The notes under the pieces: model-generated | What the model saw: the letters and a program-made list of their open reading frames with translations, nothing else | Told to the model about the DNA's origin: nothing | Databases searched by the model: none | Assembly: GCA_028023455.1 (NCBI GenBank) | Contig: JAQFVV010000031.1 | Coordinates: forward strand, 8,358,093-8,422,092 | DNA length: 64,000 nucleotides | Reading direction: 5' to 3' | From: Epiperipatus broadwayi | Lineage: Eukaryota > Onychophora > Udeonychophora > Euonychophora > Peripatidae | Translations under genes and position numbers: made by a program | In this document: in pieces, positions 1 to 13,510 of the stretch | How the letters are laid out: each line of letters starts with the position of its first letter | Position numbering within the stretch: position 1 is the first letter of the stretch

Positions 1-555
1 GCTAAATAAATTAAGGTATTTTTAGGCCAATTGATAATTGTAACTTCTAACTAAATTTAATTCGAAATATATTACTACAGATGATCCACAAATTTATTCT
101 AAAAATATATTATAATTTTAATTATAATCTATATATTGTTGCCATATTTTCCTTAAACTTAACAGTAAACAACTGTCATGCCTTTTTCCAGTTACCATAT
201 ATCTTTTTTATTTCATATATGCTAAAATGTCTAATAATATGATATAATATGGATCTTATTTTTTCTTAGTGAATTTGTTATTAAAGATAGGATAGTTGCA
301 TATTGCTATCTTTTAAATCCATATCATATTTCAAGGTGTAAGATCATAAATTTAACAATATATTGTATATTATTGTATAATATATACAGAGTCACTTCAG
401 ATCTGAACACTTGATAAATGTAGACTTTTGCTTAAAACATACATTTCTAAGACAATAATATTTTTGTAATGTAATTTACACTATACCACCACACAAGATT
501 GGGGCTGGTTTCTATCTATTTATAATACCTTAGGGAAAGGTGTAATCATAAATAT
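1..555. other. anonymous AT-rich sequence
   Basis: I see no gene, RNA or repeat structure in this stretch. It is ordinary AT-rich sequence with short (AT) runs and no open frame of useful length. Confidence 0.6.
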
Positions 556-662
556 ATGGCCAGAGGCATGTGAAAAAACTGTAATCCCCAAGATGCATGC
601 TTCATGCTGAATCAGCCTCATCAGTTGATCAGATCATAATCTCTTACACATATCTTTATTAC
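556..662 (-). repeat. hammerhead-like repeat, diverged copy
   Basis: Read on the minus strand, this segment has the hammerhead box CTGATGA (618-624). A 4-bp stem-loop (GCTG/CAGC, 606-616) follows, then GAAG (600-603) where GAAA is expected, a short hairpin around CATGCATC, and TTGG. Upstream of the box is GATC-TGATCAA, which can partly pair with the TTGGGGATTA downstream. The order of parts is the same as in the copies near 15.0, 44.4 and 46.4 kb. The last core base is changed, so activity is unlikely. Outside the core I cannot align it well to the other copies, so it may be a very old member or a chance match. Confidence 0.4.
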
Positions 663-748
663 CATTTAGTATATACAGATACATCTTTTTCACTTTAATT
701 GATGTGTCAAACTTACTGCCCTCACAACTTTGATTCATATCATTTGAT

Positions 749-920
749 GAAAATATATTAATATTTTCATTAGTCATTCATTAGACATCTATTTAAAAGC
801 AGAGAGAAACCAGTCTCTACCTTGCATAAAAGTGGTGTAGTAAAAATTACAGAAATATTATTCATTAAATGGATAATCCATAGTCTAATGAATGACTAAT
901 AAAAGTTATTAATATATTTC
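749..920. mobile_element. MITE-like hairpin with about 35-bp inverted ends
   Basis: The left arm (749-786) and right arm (882-920) are near-perfect reverse complements. Both contain ATTAGTCATTCATTAGAC and continue outward into an ATATTAATA tract. The loop of about 95 bp has no coding capacity. This looks like a miniature inverted-repeat element, but I see no clear target duplication because the flanks are AT-rich. Confidence 0.55.
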
Positions 921-1483
921 TTAGAATTTTAAGTCATTTATTCCTTTGAAAAGTATTAGACTCCAAGTAATGTCATGTTCTCAATGGAGGTCATCACTTG
1001 TTTTCTATCAATCCAAAAAATAAAACAACACAAATGTCAACGCATTTGTCTGAAATTCGCCTACATGTATCATCTATGTGTATTTATTAATATTCATTTA
1101 TGTGTTAAAAAACTTTTTTTTTTAAATAAAATCATAAATTTATAGTTATTTATTAAATACAATAAATTAAAAGTCATGAAACATATACAAAAAGTGAAGT
1201 CAGAAGGTTTCTATTTTCCAAATAAAAAGTTTATATTTAATCTAATTACGCTTTATACTTAAGCATAATTCTAAATTCTAAATTTATTATATATTAATTA
1301 TATTTCTATAAAAAGAATAAATTTCTAAAACAAAAAATAAATATAAAAATTATTTTATTTATAAAATAAAGTGCTTTCTTTTTTTTTACTTTTTTTAAAA
1401 CAATTTTGTATTTGAATATTTAATGCAGAAATGTTGATATCATTCTGACGAGAAAATGTCAATTATATATATATATACACATA

Positions 1484-2433
<950 letters not shown>

Positions 2434-3910
2434 TCCCTGCATAATGCAAGTCTTTTTAGATTATTAAGCAGAGAAATGATAAAGAATAAGGTATTACTGT
2501 CCATGATAGTATATTGCAGTTTGTGACAGTTTTTGCAGTTTTAGTAACTTGATAATTGATTTATTAACTAGTTTAAGTGTGAACAAGCAGACTTGAAATA
2601 ATTCAAGCTAATTACATTTTTGAAAACATCAATACCCCCCATAATATTTGACCTTTGTGTGACGATTCACAAAAGCCATTATCATCAATTACAATTATAA
2701 ATATATATATATAAATATATAATTTTCTGGTGGCCATATTGTAAGTTTGATGATGTCATATGATAGTTATTAATGCTGTGTCATCCCAAAGCAATATGAT
2801 TTATTTTCGTGCAGAAACTGTACAATACAGAATTTATTCATAATAAATAACATACAATATTAGCATTGTATACAATATTTTGATTATAATATGATTAATG
2901 AAATGTACCATATTTTATTTTATTTTCATCCAGTATCTTTGCAATGCAATCAGTTTTTCATTAAAAGAAACATTGTCTTTGTCTTTGTTTGTAGAAGTGA
3001 TATAATTTGATGGGGGTGCATTGAAATCAGAGTCTCTGTGAAGTGACAGCAGTAATCAACATTCAATGAACAATTAAGACTAGAGAATATATCAAATAAA
3101 AGCAAAAAAGCTGTGAAATTAAATTCTTAGACAATTTTTGAGCTTAATATGTCTTCAATTTTTGCTCAACATTTGAATGATCACTCACTTATAATTGTTC
3201 CCCAATTTCTCAATATATCCCTAGATCTCATTTTAATATGTTGGTTTAATATATTTGATTTCGTCTTTAAAAAGGCATTAATCCATTTGTGAATGTCTAT
3301 TCTATTGAGGCTTTGCCCTGATTCTGAATAAATAATAGTTAACCATTTAGGGAAATAGTAATTCAGTATGAAGGATAAATTAAAAGAAAACGCTCTCTGA
3401 AAACAATAATATTATATAATAAGCAAGTTATATTAATTATATTGAAAAAATCTTGGTAATAAAGCTGACCATCATCAGCATAACTTGAAAAACCTAAGTT
3501 GTTTTATGTATATACGTGTGCATGTATATACATGTGCACAACTTTTATTAAAATTTCAAGTGAGATTGTTTAAAATTATTTAATTGTTTAGAGACTTTTT
3601 TTAAAAATTTCTAAAGTGATAAAAATTATAGATCTTTATTAATTTTAATGCAATTTTTCTGGGATACTGGTTAATATTTTCATGAAAAAATCTACACTAT
3701 TCAAACCTGATCTGCTTACAAACCATTGACTGGACATCAATTTGTAATGTAAAAAAATCATGATACATTTAAGCCAGTATATATCAGAAAACATAATAAA
3801 TTTATTGAATTAGTACAATTGTACCTAATTAAAAAAATCTATAATTATTGATATCTGAGAGAAGATATAGAATTTTTCTTTGCATTATATGTTTAATTAT
3901 ATATTATATT
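2434..3910. other. no recognisable feature
   Basis: AT-rich sequence without an open frame or internal repeat that I can recognise. A (TA)n run lies at about 2700-2720 and a CATGTATATACATG-type alternating tract at about 3505-3535. Confidence 0.55.
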
Positions 3911-4202
3911 GCTGTGTGACATATTGTTGATTTGCTGTAATTGTTGATTATTTAAATTACTAATAACAGTTTTGATACATTCTATGTCTAATTATAAGTT
4001 ATTTGTTTAGCTACTGGTATCATAAGAATCATATATTCTGAGTCAAGGATTTGGAATTGTAGGGATTACTGGAATCAGGGATAGATGGGTTACATGAAAA
4101 AAAAAAAACAGTCTGAAATTGCTATGTAACATATTGTTGATTTGTTATAATAGTTGAGTATTTAAATTATTAATAATAATTATTGATACATTTTATGTCT
4201 GG
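3911..4202. repeat. direct repeat pair of about 82 bp
   Basis: Positions 3911-3992 and 4121-4202 align without large gaps and share ACATATTGTTGATTTG plus the TTTAAATTA and TGATACATT motifs; by eye they are about 85% identical. The spacer (about 4010-4100) resembles 5290-5390: both contain GGTATCATA, GGAAT and ATCAGG blocks. The segment is therefore built from dispersed repeat sequence of unknown class. Confidence 0.6.
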
Positions 4203-4278
4203 CTGAATCTAATGGCAGTTGAGAAGGGTTAAGGAATTAACAGAGTGTACTTCTGCAGATTATAAGATTATATAATAG

Positions 4279-4290
<12 letters not shown>
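4203..4290 (+). mobile_element. 3' end fragment of a Penelope-like element
   Basis: This piece matches the 3' terminal region of the PLE at 55-56.3 kb: AATGGCAGTTGAG, then AATTAAC, then GTACTTCTG and a following A/T-rich tail, in the same order and spacing as 56180-56270. It runs directly into an (AT)n tract and the pure GATA array. No coding part is attached here; the nearest related coding fragment is at 5.7-6.2 kb. Confidence 0.6.
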
Positions 4291-4790
<500 letters not shown>

Positions 4791-5699
4791 TTATAATTGA
4801 TAAAAAAAAATTAAGGAAGCTCCTAAAATGTTAAATAATTTTCTAAATTGATAAGATATTTATGTAACAGATATTTCTAATACTGTAGAGAAGTTTAAAT
4901 ATCTATTATCTATTTAAAAACATATTTGAGTTCAATTAAATTCATTTATAATTTCAACTATATTTTAATAATCTACAGAATTTTTGTTACTTATATTTTA
5001 TTCCATATTGATCCAAATGGATTATCTTTATTATTTTTTACATATTCATGAATTATTATATTAGCTATCTAAAATATTCGATAAACATTCTACATGTTTC
5101 ATTCACTTTAATACCATTAAGTTTTGAATAAGACCTCTTACCTGAGGAAAATACTATTACATTTGGCATCCTTGAATATGGAGTTTGATTATTTATTTTA
5201 TAATTTTTTATACTATTGGATGCACTGAACTTGTCAAGATCTTGATTCTGCAGTGGATCAATAATACTTAAAAATGAATGATTATGATGATATATCTATG
5301 TTGTGTTTGACCATTGGTATCATAGGAATGATATTGTGAGTCCAGAATTGGAAATTAGATTATGGGAATCAGGAATGGATCACATGGTAATCAAGCTCTC
5401 TGCAAGATGAGCTAGTGAAAATTGGCTTAACAAAGTTACAAATTAATACACAAAATTATAAATAAAATGGTAATTATATTTTAAACTCTATACTGCTAAT
5501 ACTTGAATCATGTTCTTAAGATGAGGTTTAAGAAGAAACAAATGATACATGAAATTATCATAATGTTTTAAGTTTTTGATTGTGACATGAACAGGAAATA
5601 ATGTGTCGTATTTTATGTGTACTGTTACTACATACTCTCATATATGTTATTTGAAATTTTAATTTAAAATATAAAAATAAAAATTTTAATAATAATATT
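4791..5699. other. AT-rich spacer with one dispersed-repeat match
   Basis: No gene seen. The part at about 5290-5390 resembles about 4010-4100 (shared GGTATCATA and GGAATCAGG-type blocks), so at least this part is repeat-derived. Confidence 0.5.
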
Positions 5700-6195
5700 G
5701 ATTCTCCTGCTAATAAAAAAATATGGATATCAATCCCATATATTTCAAATGATCAAGTAAAGTTTAGAAGGAAAATTTATAAAGATATATGTGCTATTGC
5801 ATTTTACACACCTCCTACATTAAACAAATTAATAAATAACTCCAAAGATAAAACCTCATTTATAAATAAAAATTGTGTCATTTATAAATGGATATGTAGG
5901 TGTGGCAGTGGATATATAGGTCAATCTAGATTACGTTGAAAAAAAAAACTAAAGAACACTTGCTATTATTAAAACATCTTCAGAAATCGAAACAAAATTG
6001 CATAGTAGATAATAATATTTCAGCATCTGTTTTTTACAACCATAATAAATCATGTATTTATGGTTTTGACTTCAATTTTAACTGTGTAAAAATATTGCAA
6101 ATTGAAAAAAAAAATAATAATAAAAAAATAAAGACAGCTATGCTAATATACACATATAAACATGATGTAATTAACAGACAAGCAGCAAGTTAGCA
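5700..6195 (+). pseudogene. Penelope-like element fragment: linker plus GIY-YIG endonuclease, broken
   Basis: Translation from about 5725 gives a linker (ISIPYIS, then KLINNSKD), then a GIY-YIG-like core VIYKWICRCGSGYIGQSRLR, then a TGA stop at 5937-5939 directly in front of KKKTKEHL. The open part then runs from 5936 to 6193 in the same frame. KLINNSKD, SVFYNH and IKTAMLIY correspond to KLVNNSKD, SVFFDH and IKEAIFIN in the element at 55.6-56.1 kb, so the two belong to one PLE family. The RT domain is absent. The cysteines flanking the GIY half (C-x-C) fit the usual PLE linker. This is a dead 3' fragment; the family call is firm, the exact 5' edge is not. Confidence 0.7.
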
Positions 6196-6297
6196 TTTCA
6201 AAGCTTTACTTGACACAGATTACTGGGATAATCAAAAGCGCTCCTAAGTGGATAAAATTTTTTTAATTATTTAGTTACTGTATTTACAAATATTCAG

Positions 6298-6378
<81 letters not shown>
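6298..6378. repeat. (TA)n microsatellite flanking the solo LTR
   Basis: About 80 bp of alternating TA with one ACA interruption near 6342. The solo LTR begins immediately after it, and TA repeats resume at its other end. Confidence 0.95.
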
Positions 6379-6381
<3 letters not shown>

Positions 6382-9300
6382 ACCCTTTTGTTTAAGTTAG
6401 GATGAATTGTTTATATCAATTTACGAAAAAAATTTAAATTTAAAAAGTTATTTTAGGGGTATGATGTATATGTTATGTTGACAATCTTTTTAAAAGTATA
6501 ATTAAAGTAAATAGAAATATTTACTGTATAATATTATGTTAATATTGTAAAAAACAGTCAACTAAAGATAAGTTATAATATTGTATGGTAGGGAAAACTG
6601 GCCATAATAAATACTGCATTAATAAGTCTTTTAAATAAATATTTAAAGTAAATTTTAAAAGTAATAATTGGAAGTTAAATAAATAGTATATTTGAATAAA
6701 AAAATTAATATTTAATAATTGAATGTAAATTATTTATTTAAAAGTAGTATTGTGGTAGAAAATGAATATTTGGTTTTATGATATTAAACTATTATTTTAA
6801 AAGTTGTTATATTATTATTTTATAATATATATATATATTTGTAAATTAAATTATTTAGTTTGTTTTTAGCTAAATTGTAAGTGTTTCATCTGGGTTGTAA
6901 GTCATGTGACAGATAGATATCGATACACATATGCGTGTGAGTTTTTTTTTAGTAAAGTTGCAAAACTGTTTTAAAATTCTAATATAAAATTTAAAGTATT
7001 ATATTTGACTACCACAAGATAAAAATAACATTAGTTAGTATAAAATATTAACACATGTTTTTTATTATTTTAAAAAAACAAATGTAATAAGTAAAATTAG
7101 ATTTTTGTTTTGTTTTGAAAAATAACTGTTTTAAAAAAATCTAAAAGTAATAATAAATATTACGATATGATTTTAAAAGTTATTTTGAGGTGTTTGGTAG
7201 ATTAAATAAAGTATGAAAATTAACTAGAAATTAAATAATATAATAAATAATAAATATTAGATAAATCATTACTTATTTTTTAATTTTTATTCTGCATTGT
7301 TGGCTAGGTATGTAAATAAGATAGCAGAGCATTGTTTAGTTATCCAATTAAGGGAGTAATTTATTCGGATATAAAAATTGGTGCACAATTTTTATTTGTG
7401 GTACTACTACTGCTACTACTACTTTTGTTAATTAAGTGTGCCATATTAAACAACTTAACTTTTGTTAATTTACAGTCTAAAAATTAAAAGTACCATTAAT
7501 AGTCAATTATATTAATTTCTACTTCCAAGAAAGTACAATAATATATTACAAGATCGTATAATACAGAAATGCCATGCTAAAAGCTAAGTAATTCCTTATT
7601 AATCAATTTATTAAGCTTAATTCTAACGTCACATTAAACATGAATACATCATTGTTAAATATAAATTTATATAAAAAGTGTCAAAATTATTATGTTTTCA
7701 TTAGGCATATAATTTTTCCTATATTAATTAGTAATTATAATTTGCTATTAAGATTAGCAAATTGGTCATCACATGGGAGGTTTAAAAGAAATTTGCCAGA
7801 AATTAAAAGTAAAAAAGAAAAAAAATGCCTTTATTCAAAGGACTGATTTTAAAATTAAGACTAAGAAAATAAGATAGTAAAGGTTTTAAAAAACTTTTAA
7901 CTTGATAAAAATAATTATTTTGGGAAATGCAGAAATGTTTCTTTATGAAGAAATATTTAATAGTCCATTTTAAAAATGTTGTAATAATTTTAAAGATGTA
8001 AAAACCAAGACCGTTATTGAAATGTTTCACATCTTATTAAAAAGAATCTTTAAAATAGGTAACAAAATTATCCTATTATTGATTTGTGTATGCTGGTCAT
8101 ACAAAAGATGTTAAAAATTATTTATCGAGATATTTAAATATGTAGAAGGTATCAAGAAACCCTGAATTAGTGTTACCATATCAAAGACACTATAAACCAT
8201 TATAAGATTTGAATGAAAGTAGCAGAACTTTGAAATTATTTTATTATATGATATTGAAAAGTACTTTCAATATTTTTTTTTAATTAATGGGGACCATGAA
8301 CTATTATTTTATAAACTTTTAGGAGCAGATCCATGGTTATTTATGAATCAATCCAGATATTTTAAAAGTTGACTTACCTTATTTTTATTTTTTTTTAAAG
8401 TTGTTCATTTTTTTAAAAGTGGAACCAATAGAGCATGCATGATTTTGGCATCAGTAGAGGTTTTCATCAACAAATGCTAGGAAGTTGAAACACCCAAGAG
8501 GAAAAAAAAGACATTTTTCTTTAATGAACTTTATGAACAAAGTTTTGTTTTCGTAAATATGCTTTTGAATTATTTTTTTTTACTAATCTTAGTGTTAATG
8601 CTTATTCGTGGATTAGAGATAGGAAAGGAACATAAAAATATTAAAGTACTTACTAACATAGTGCTTAGATTTTTATAAATATTCTTTAATAATTAAAAAA
8701 AACTTAATATTTTAACTGTAATAGTATTGAATGAATGATATACTATGCAAGTTTTGTTATTTAGTTTGTGGACCAGAAATGTCAATGAAGTGATTAACCA
8801 GTGGAGATATCACTTATGGTAATAATTATAAAATATTAATGATTTTATGATGTATTTTTTTAGATGGTCAAAGTATTATGTCATTTTTTGTGTGGATGTG
8901 TGAGAACGTATAAATACACAATGCATACAGAGCTTATACGAGTTTATTTATTTAAAAAAATGCATACTTTTATCTTATATTATAAATATATTCTAACGTA
9001 ATGGGAATATAATTGTATGATTCTATCATGATTGAACTTAATGCTTATTTTAAGTGGTTGAAGTGTTGAGGTATTATATCAATACTGATTATTTATATCT
9101 TGGTTCAAGAGCTATTAAAGGAATAGAGTATTTTTTTTATTGAGCAATTAAGTTGTTACTTGTATGCAAATTTATTTATTGTTGTAGAGATGTGCAAGAA
9201 ATTTAGTGATGTAGGGTGGTAAATCTCTAAAGAAGTTATAAGGATAGTGAATTGGAAGTAAGTTAAATGAAACCAAGATGATGTTTTATGTAGGATGTAT

Positions 9301-11317
9301 TAATATGGAAACAAGGATAATCGACGATAATGATTATGCAAATATAGATAACTTTACCTTGTAACTCACATATTTACCATGTCAGTGTTTTCCTTGTGTT
9401 GAAGTTAAATGTTCCATAGAGCTGAATAAATAGGCTGGACATTATGTATTGTGGTGGAGGTTATTAGACAGATAGGTCATACCTCATTTCTTATACACTC
9501 TTACCATGATGACTATATAATAGAGGTACTAGTACGTTTAGACTCTAATTTGTTTTATATGCCTATGCATCTGTTCGTTATCAAAATTTCTAGTATTACA
9601 TTGTATAGGATTGTATTTAAAATAGGAAATGATAAATAATTTTGGAAGTGTGGATCATATTGAAAAGGATAAGATAGGTTGTCTTACTTGGAGTGAAGAT
9701 AGAGATGAATACAAAGATTATAAAAATATGGTTTATCAGGAAAAAAATCATAAAATTTTTCATATTCGAAATTGATTATTTTTTATAAAGATGTGTAAAT
9801 GATAATTAAAGTGGGTTTGTGAAAATATTGAATAACTGTTAAGTATTTTAAAACTTACATATAATGCATATTTTGACAAGTAATATGATAAAACTGAATC
9901 ATGTTAAAATGATGGTTTTGTAAATGTTATTCTGTAGCAACGATATAGACCAACACAGACATTTTATCTGATATTAAATTAATATTCAATCAGTAGTATA
10001 ATTAGATTGCTATGTTGTTGATTTAATTTATTCATGTTGTTATTAAGTTGGGAATGACTACATGATATGTTAAATTATTTTTAAAGAACTAAGTACAAGT
10101 TAATAGAAGAATATTAAACTGGTTAATTTTTCATTTTGTATCTTGAGTTTACCAAATTGATGTACATGTGATAGAGATACATTATAATAATATTTTAATA
10201 ATAGATATTTTTTTCCAATGTTCCATATCTCTTTTTTTTTTCTATAATGTATTTTTGGAAAAGTACAGAAATGTGATTATATAAAGTTCATTGGTAATGT
10301 AAAAAATGTACATAAGTTTATGGTTGAAGTTATTAATAAAATTTGTTAAACTTGTTTTATAAATCTTGGTGTTGACTTAATTTTTCTACATCACAGATAT
10401 ACAATCACAGATGATTTGAATTGAAATATGTTATTTGCACCACATAAATAAGATTATTATTCAAGAGTTATAATATTTTCTTGATATGATTTCTTTAAGA
10501 AACTTCATTTGTCATATTGTAATATTTTAAACAGCATTAAACTCTTGCACATGCTGTTTGGATTTTAACTATAAAATGAATGAATACAAACACTTCAAAC
10601 ACATGATAATATCTTACATAGAATTATATTATTATTGATTGCCACATATCAGATTATAATATTATATCACATATTTATAAGTTGTCATGTGAAGAATAAG
10701 AAAAAATATATTATATTACTTATTATTATTATTCATGATTAGTGTTATGATGGGAAAATAGATAAGATTAAATTATACATTGAAGATTATTATTATTTTT
10801 ATTTATTTATTATTAGTATTAGTCAGATGTATTTGAGAATGATATTAAATCTCTTATCATGCTTAATTACAGAAATTATAATTGCTTAAAATTATTTTAA
10901 AAGAACCTGAAATTATTTCAGCTAGATTATTTAGATAAAGAGATGAAGATTGATTTATTGGGATAATCTTAATTAATTAACTATTATTAAAGATGTAGGA
11001 ATGCTATAGAGTTATTGTTTAAGATAATAGGAGGGAGGATAGTATTATTATGCCATTAAAGGTAATATTATGGGGGATATTGGCTCAATGTATTTATATT
11101 GCCATCTGTAAACTCACTTCATAGTCTCATGATTTTTATTATATATTTAATTTATGAAACTGAACAATATTATTACTTATTAATTAGAGCTAGTTTAATA
11201 ATATACAGTATTATAGAATATATTTCTTATGGATTAGATACATTTAAAACAGCATAGCTATTTATCTGAGCTAGACCAATTTATTATTATTATATATCTT
11301 CTGGAAGTGAGGGTACA
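6379..11317 (+). mobile_element. solo LTR (about 4.9 kb) of the gypsy family, plus orientation
   Basis: The segment begins TGTACCCTTTTG and ends GAGGGTACA, giving the TG...CA ends of an LTR, and lies in an (AT)n tract on both sides. Its reverse complement aligns along its length with 56414-61214, and its ends and several internal blocks match the LTRs of the gypsy element at 23.6-39.5 kb. Examples are GTAAATTGATATAAA/CTAGCTCAGATAAATA near the ends and the conserved block around 6880-6960. There is no reading frame longer than about 75 codons inside. The two solo copies look roughly 80-85% identical by eye, so they are older than the full-length copy. No internal region remains, consistent with LTR-LTR recombination. 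Confidence 0.8.
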
Positions 11318-11374
<57 letters not shown>

Positions 11375-11412
11375 TATATGCTCTCCCAGTATATATATAT
11401 ATATATATATAC
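11318..11412. repeat. (AT)n tract with a long hairpin
   Basis: (AT)n follows the solo LTR. At 11371-11432 the arms ACCTATATGCTCTCCCAGTA and the matching TACTGGGAGAGCAGATAGGT enclose a pure (TA)n loop, making an almost perfect cruciform-capable inverted repeat. Confidence 0.85.
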
Positions 11413-13135
11413 TGGGAGAGCAGATAGGTTCATCATCTGACCACAATCCCTCTCTCCCAAATCCAAATAACACTATAAAAGTATTTTACTTTTTAAAATA
11501 TACTCAAATTAATTTAAGAATGGTATCTGAAAGAAAAATTGCATAAGCTAACATAAAAAAAACATGTGCTTAAATTAAAATAATTTAACTAATATTAAAA
11601 TTAACTAAATAAAAACAATAATTGCACATACAAAGATTCCAATTTATTGTGTGTACATCAATGCATTTTACTTTTAAAATATGGCAATAACCATATGCTC
11701 AGGTTTACATAATAACAGAGTGGTAGGAAAAATGCATAAACTATTACACGATATGTGTTTAAGTGTTAAATTAAACACAATAGGGATGATTTTTGAACAG
11801 CAAATGGATCACTTTTAATTCAAATAAAAAGTTTAAATTCCTTCTGCTTTAAAATAAAGCACTTAACTGTTAAATTATAGTGCAAAATAAGAACATGTGC
11901 TGAAATTTAAAATGGCAGTTGAACGAAAATTTGCATAATCTAAAGCATTTTATTTTTACAATTAACAAAAAAAAAAGGATTTTTTTTCTTAAGTAATGTT
12001 ATGTGCCTCACTATCACATGTAGTTACAAAAAAATGGAAATGTAAAAAAGCTAAAAGGGTTCCCGTTAGGCCTTGTGGCATCATAGTTGTCTCAAAGCAA
12101 CAAAATTTATCCTTGATTGCATGATAGAATGGTGACTTTGCATAGCTTTTGAAATTTAAACCATCTAAATAGCTATCTATATACTTTTTTATTTATTAAT
12201 ATCAAAGCTACTTCTTCAACTAAGAAGTGAATACAGAAACATATATTAAAAACCATTTACAGAATATATTAATACATAAAAAATTACAAATTAAATAAAA
12301 ATAATTTAATTAAGGAAGCAAACTTTAAAAATATATTTTTTTTTTTAATATATGTTTCTGTGCTCCTTTGTTGATTGAAAAAGTAACTTCGATATTAATA
12401 AATAGAAAAATATATAGATGAGTTTAAATTTCAAGAATCATGTAAGGACATTACTGTATCATATGATCAAGTGAAATCCCTGTGAATTTCAGCCAACTAT
12501 GTTGTCATGAGGTTAAATGTGAACACTGCTAGCTTTTTCTCATCTCCATTTTTTTTCGTAACTTTATGTTCAAATGAGGCACACAACACTACTTGCTTTC
12601 TGGCAAGTATAAAAAAAATCTGATTATTTTTTGTTAATTGTATAATTAAAATGCTTTGGTTTTTGCAAATTTGTTTGATTACCATTTTTATTTTATTCCC
12701 AGCACATTTTTTTTGCCCTAAATTTTAAAAGTAAAATGCAAATGCTTTATTTTAGCAGAATAAATATGAACTTCTTTATATAAATTAAAAGTGATCTATG
12801 ATTATTTTAAGGTTAAGGACATTATCTATTGTGTTAATTTGTGTAATTTTTCTTTTGATTGCATTTTAAAAGAAAAATGTATTAATTTATTCACAATAAA
12901 TTGGAAGTTTTAAATGTTGTTTTATGGGTTTTTTTTTTTTTTTGGTTAATTATAATACTAGAATATTTTAGCTTAAGCACATTTCTTCTTGTGTTATTTT
13001 ATGCAATTTTTCATTCAGCTGTTATTCTTACATTAATATGAGTATATTTTAAAACTAAAATATCTTGCTATTATTATTTGATTTTGGGAAAAAAAGTTGT
13101 GGTGACATGATGAATCTAATCCCTCTCCAGTCATT
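11413..13135. mobile_element. foldback element of about 1.7 kb (long imperfect palindrome)
   Basis: The left half is an imperfect reverse complement of the right half over the whole length. Outer arms: GGTTCATCATCTGACCACA near 11430 against the complement of the 13080-13135 region. Middle: CCAATTTATTGTG at 11639 against CACAATAAATTGG at about 12893. Inner: CAGAAACATATATTAAAAA at 12234 against TTAATATATGTTTCTG at about 12345. The centre is near 12290. No frame over about 60 codons exists, so this is a non-autonomous foldback or MITE-type element, or a head-to-head dimer of a diverged repeat. Confidence 0.65.
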
Positions 13136-13510
13136 TTCTAATTATGAGCATGATTGATATTTTGATTTCTAGAGGTATATGATTTTTTATTAAATATAAT
13201 TCTACAAAATTTACATGTTTATATGATTCTTTAGTCACTGATTTTTTTTTCTCCCTGGTCATTTCCTATTTATTAATATGTTTGATATTTTGATTTCTAG
13301 AAGTATTCCATTTTTTTATTGAGCATAGTTCTACAAAATTTGTGTATTTATTTGTTTTCAGCTATAATGTAATCTTTTGGTCACATAATTTTTGTTTTTC
13401 ATCCATTCCTGACACTTTCTAATGATTAATAGGTGATATATTGATTTATAGAGGTATTTGATTTTTTTTGTTTGAACATAATACAATATTTGCATGTTTA
13501 ACTTATTATT
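13120..13510 (+). repeat. three diverged tandem repeats of about 115-145 bp
   Basis: Three consecutive units share the order: TCATTTYCTA, GATATTTTGATTTCTAGA, GTATNYGATTTTTT, CATAATTCTACAAAATTT, GCATGTTTA and a T-rich end. They start near 13123, 13248 and 13396. Divergence between units is high, with length differences, so the array is old. Nothing suggests coding. Confidence 0.6.
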
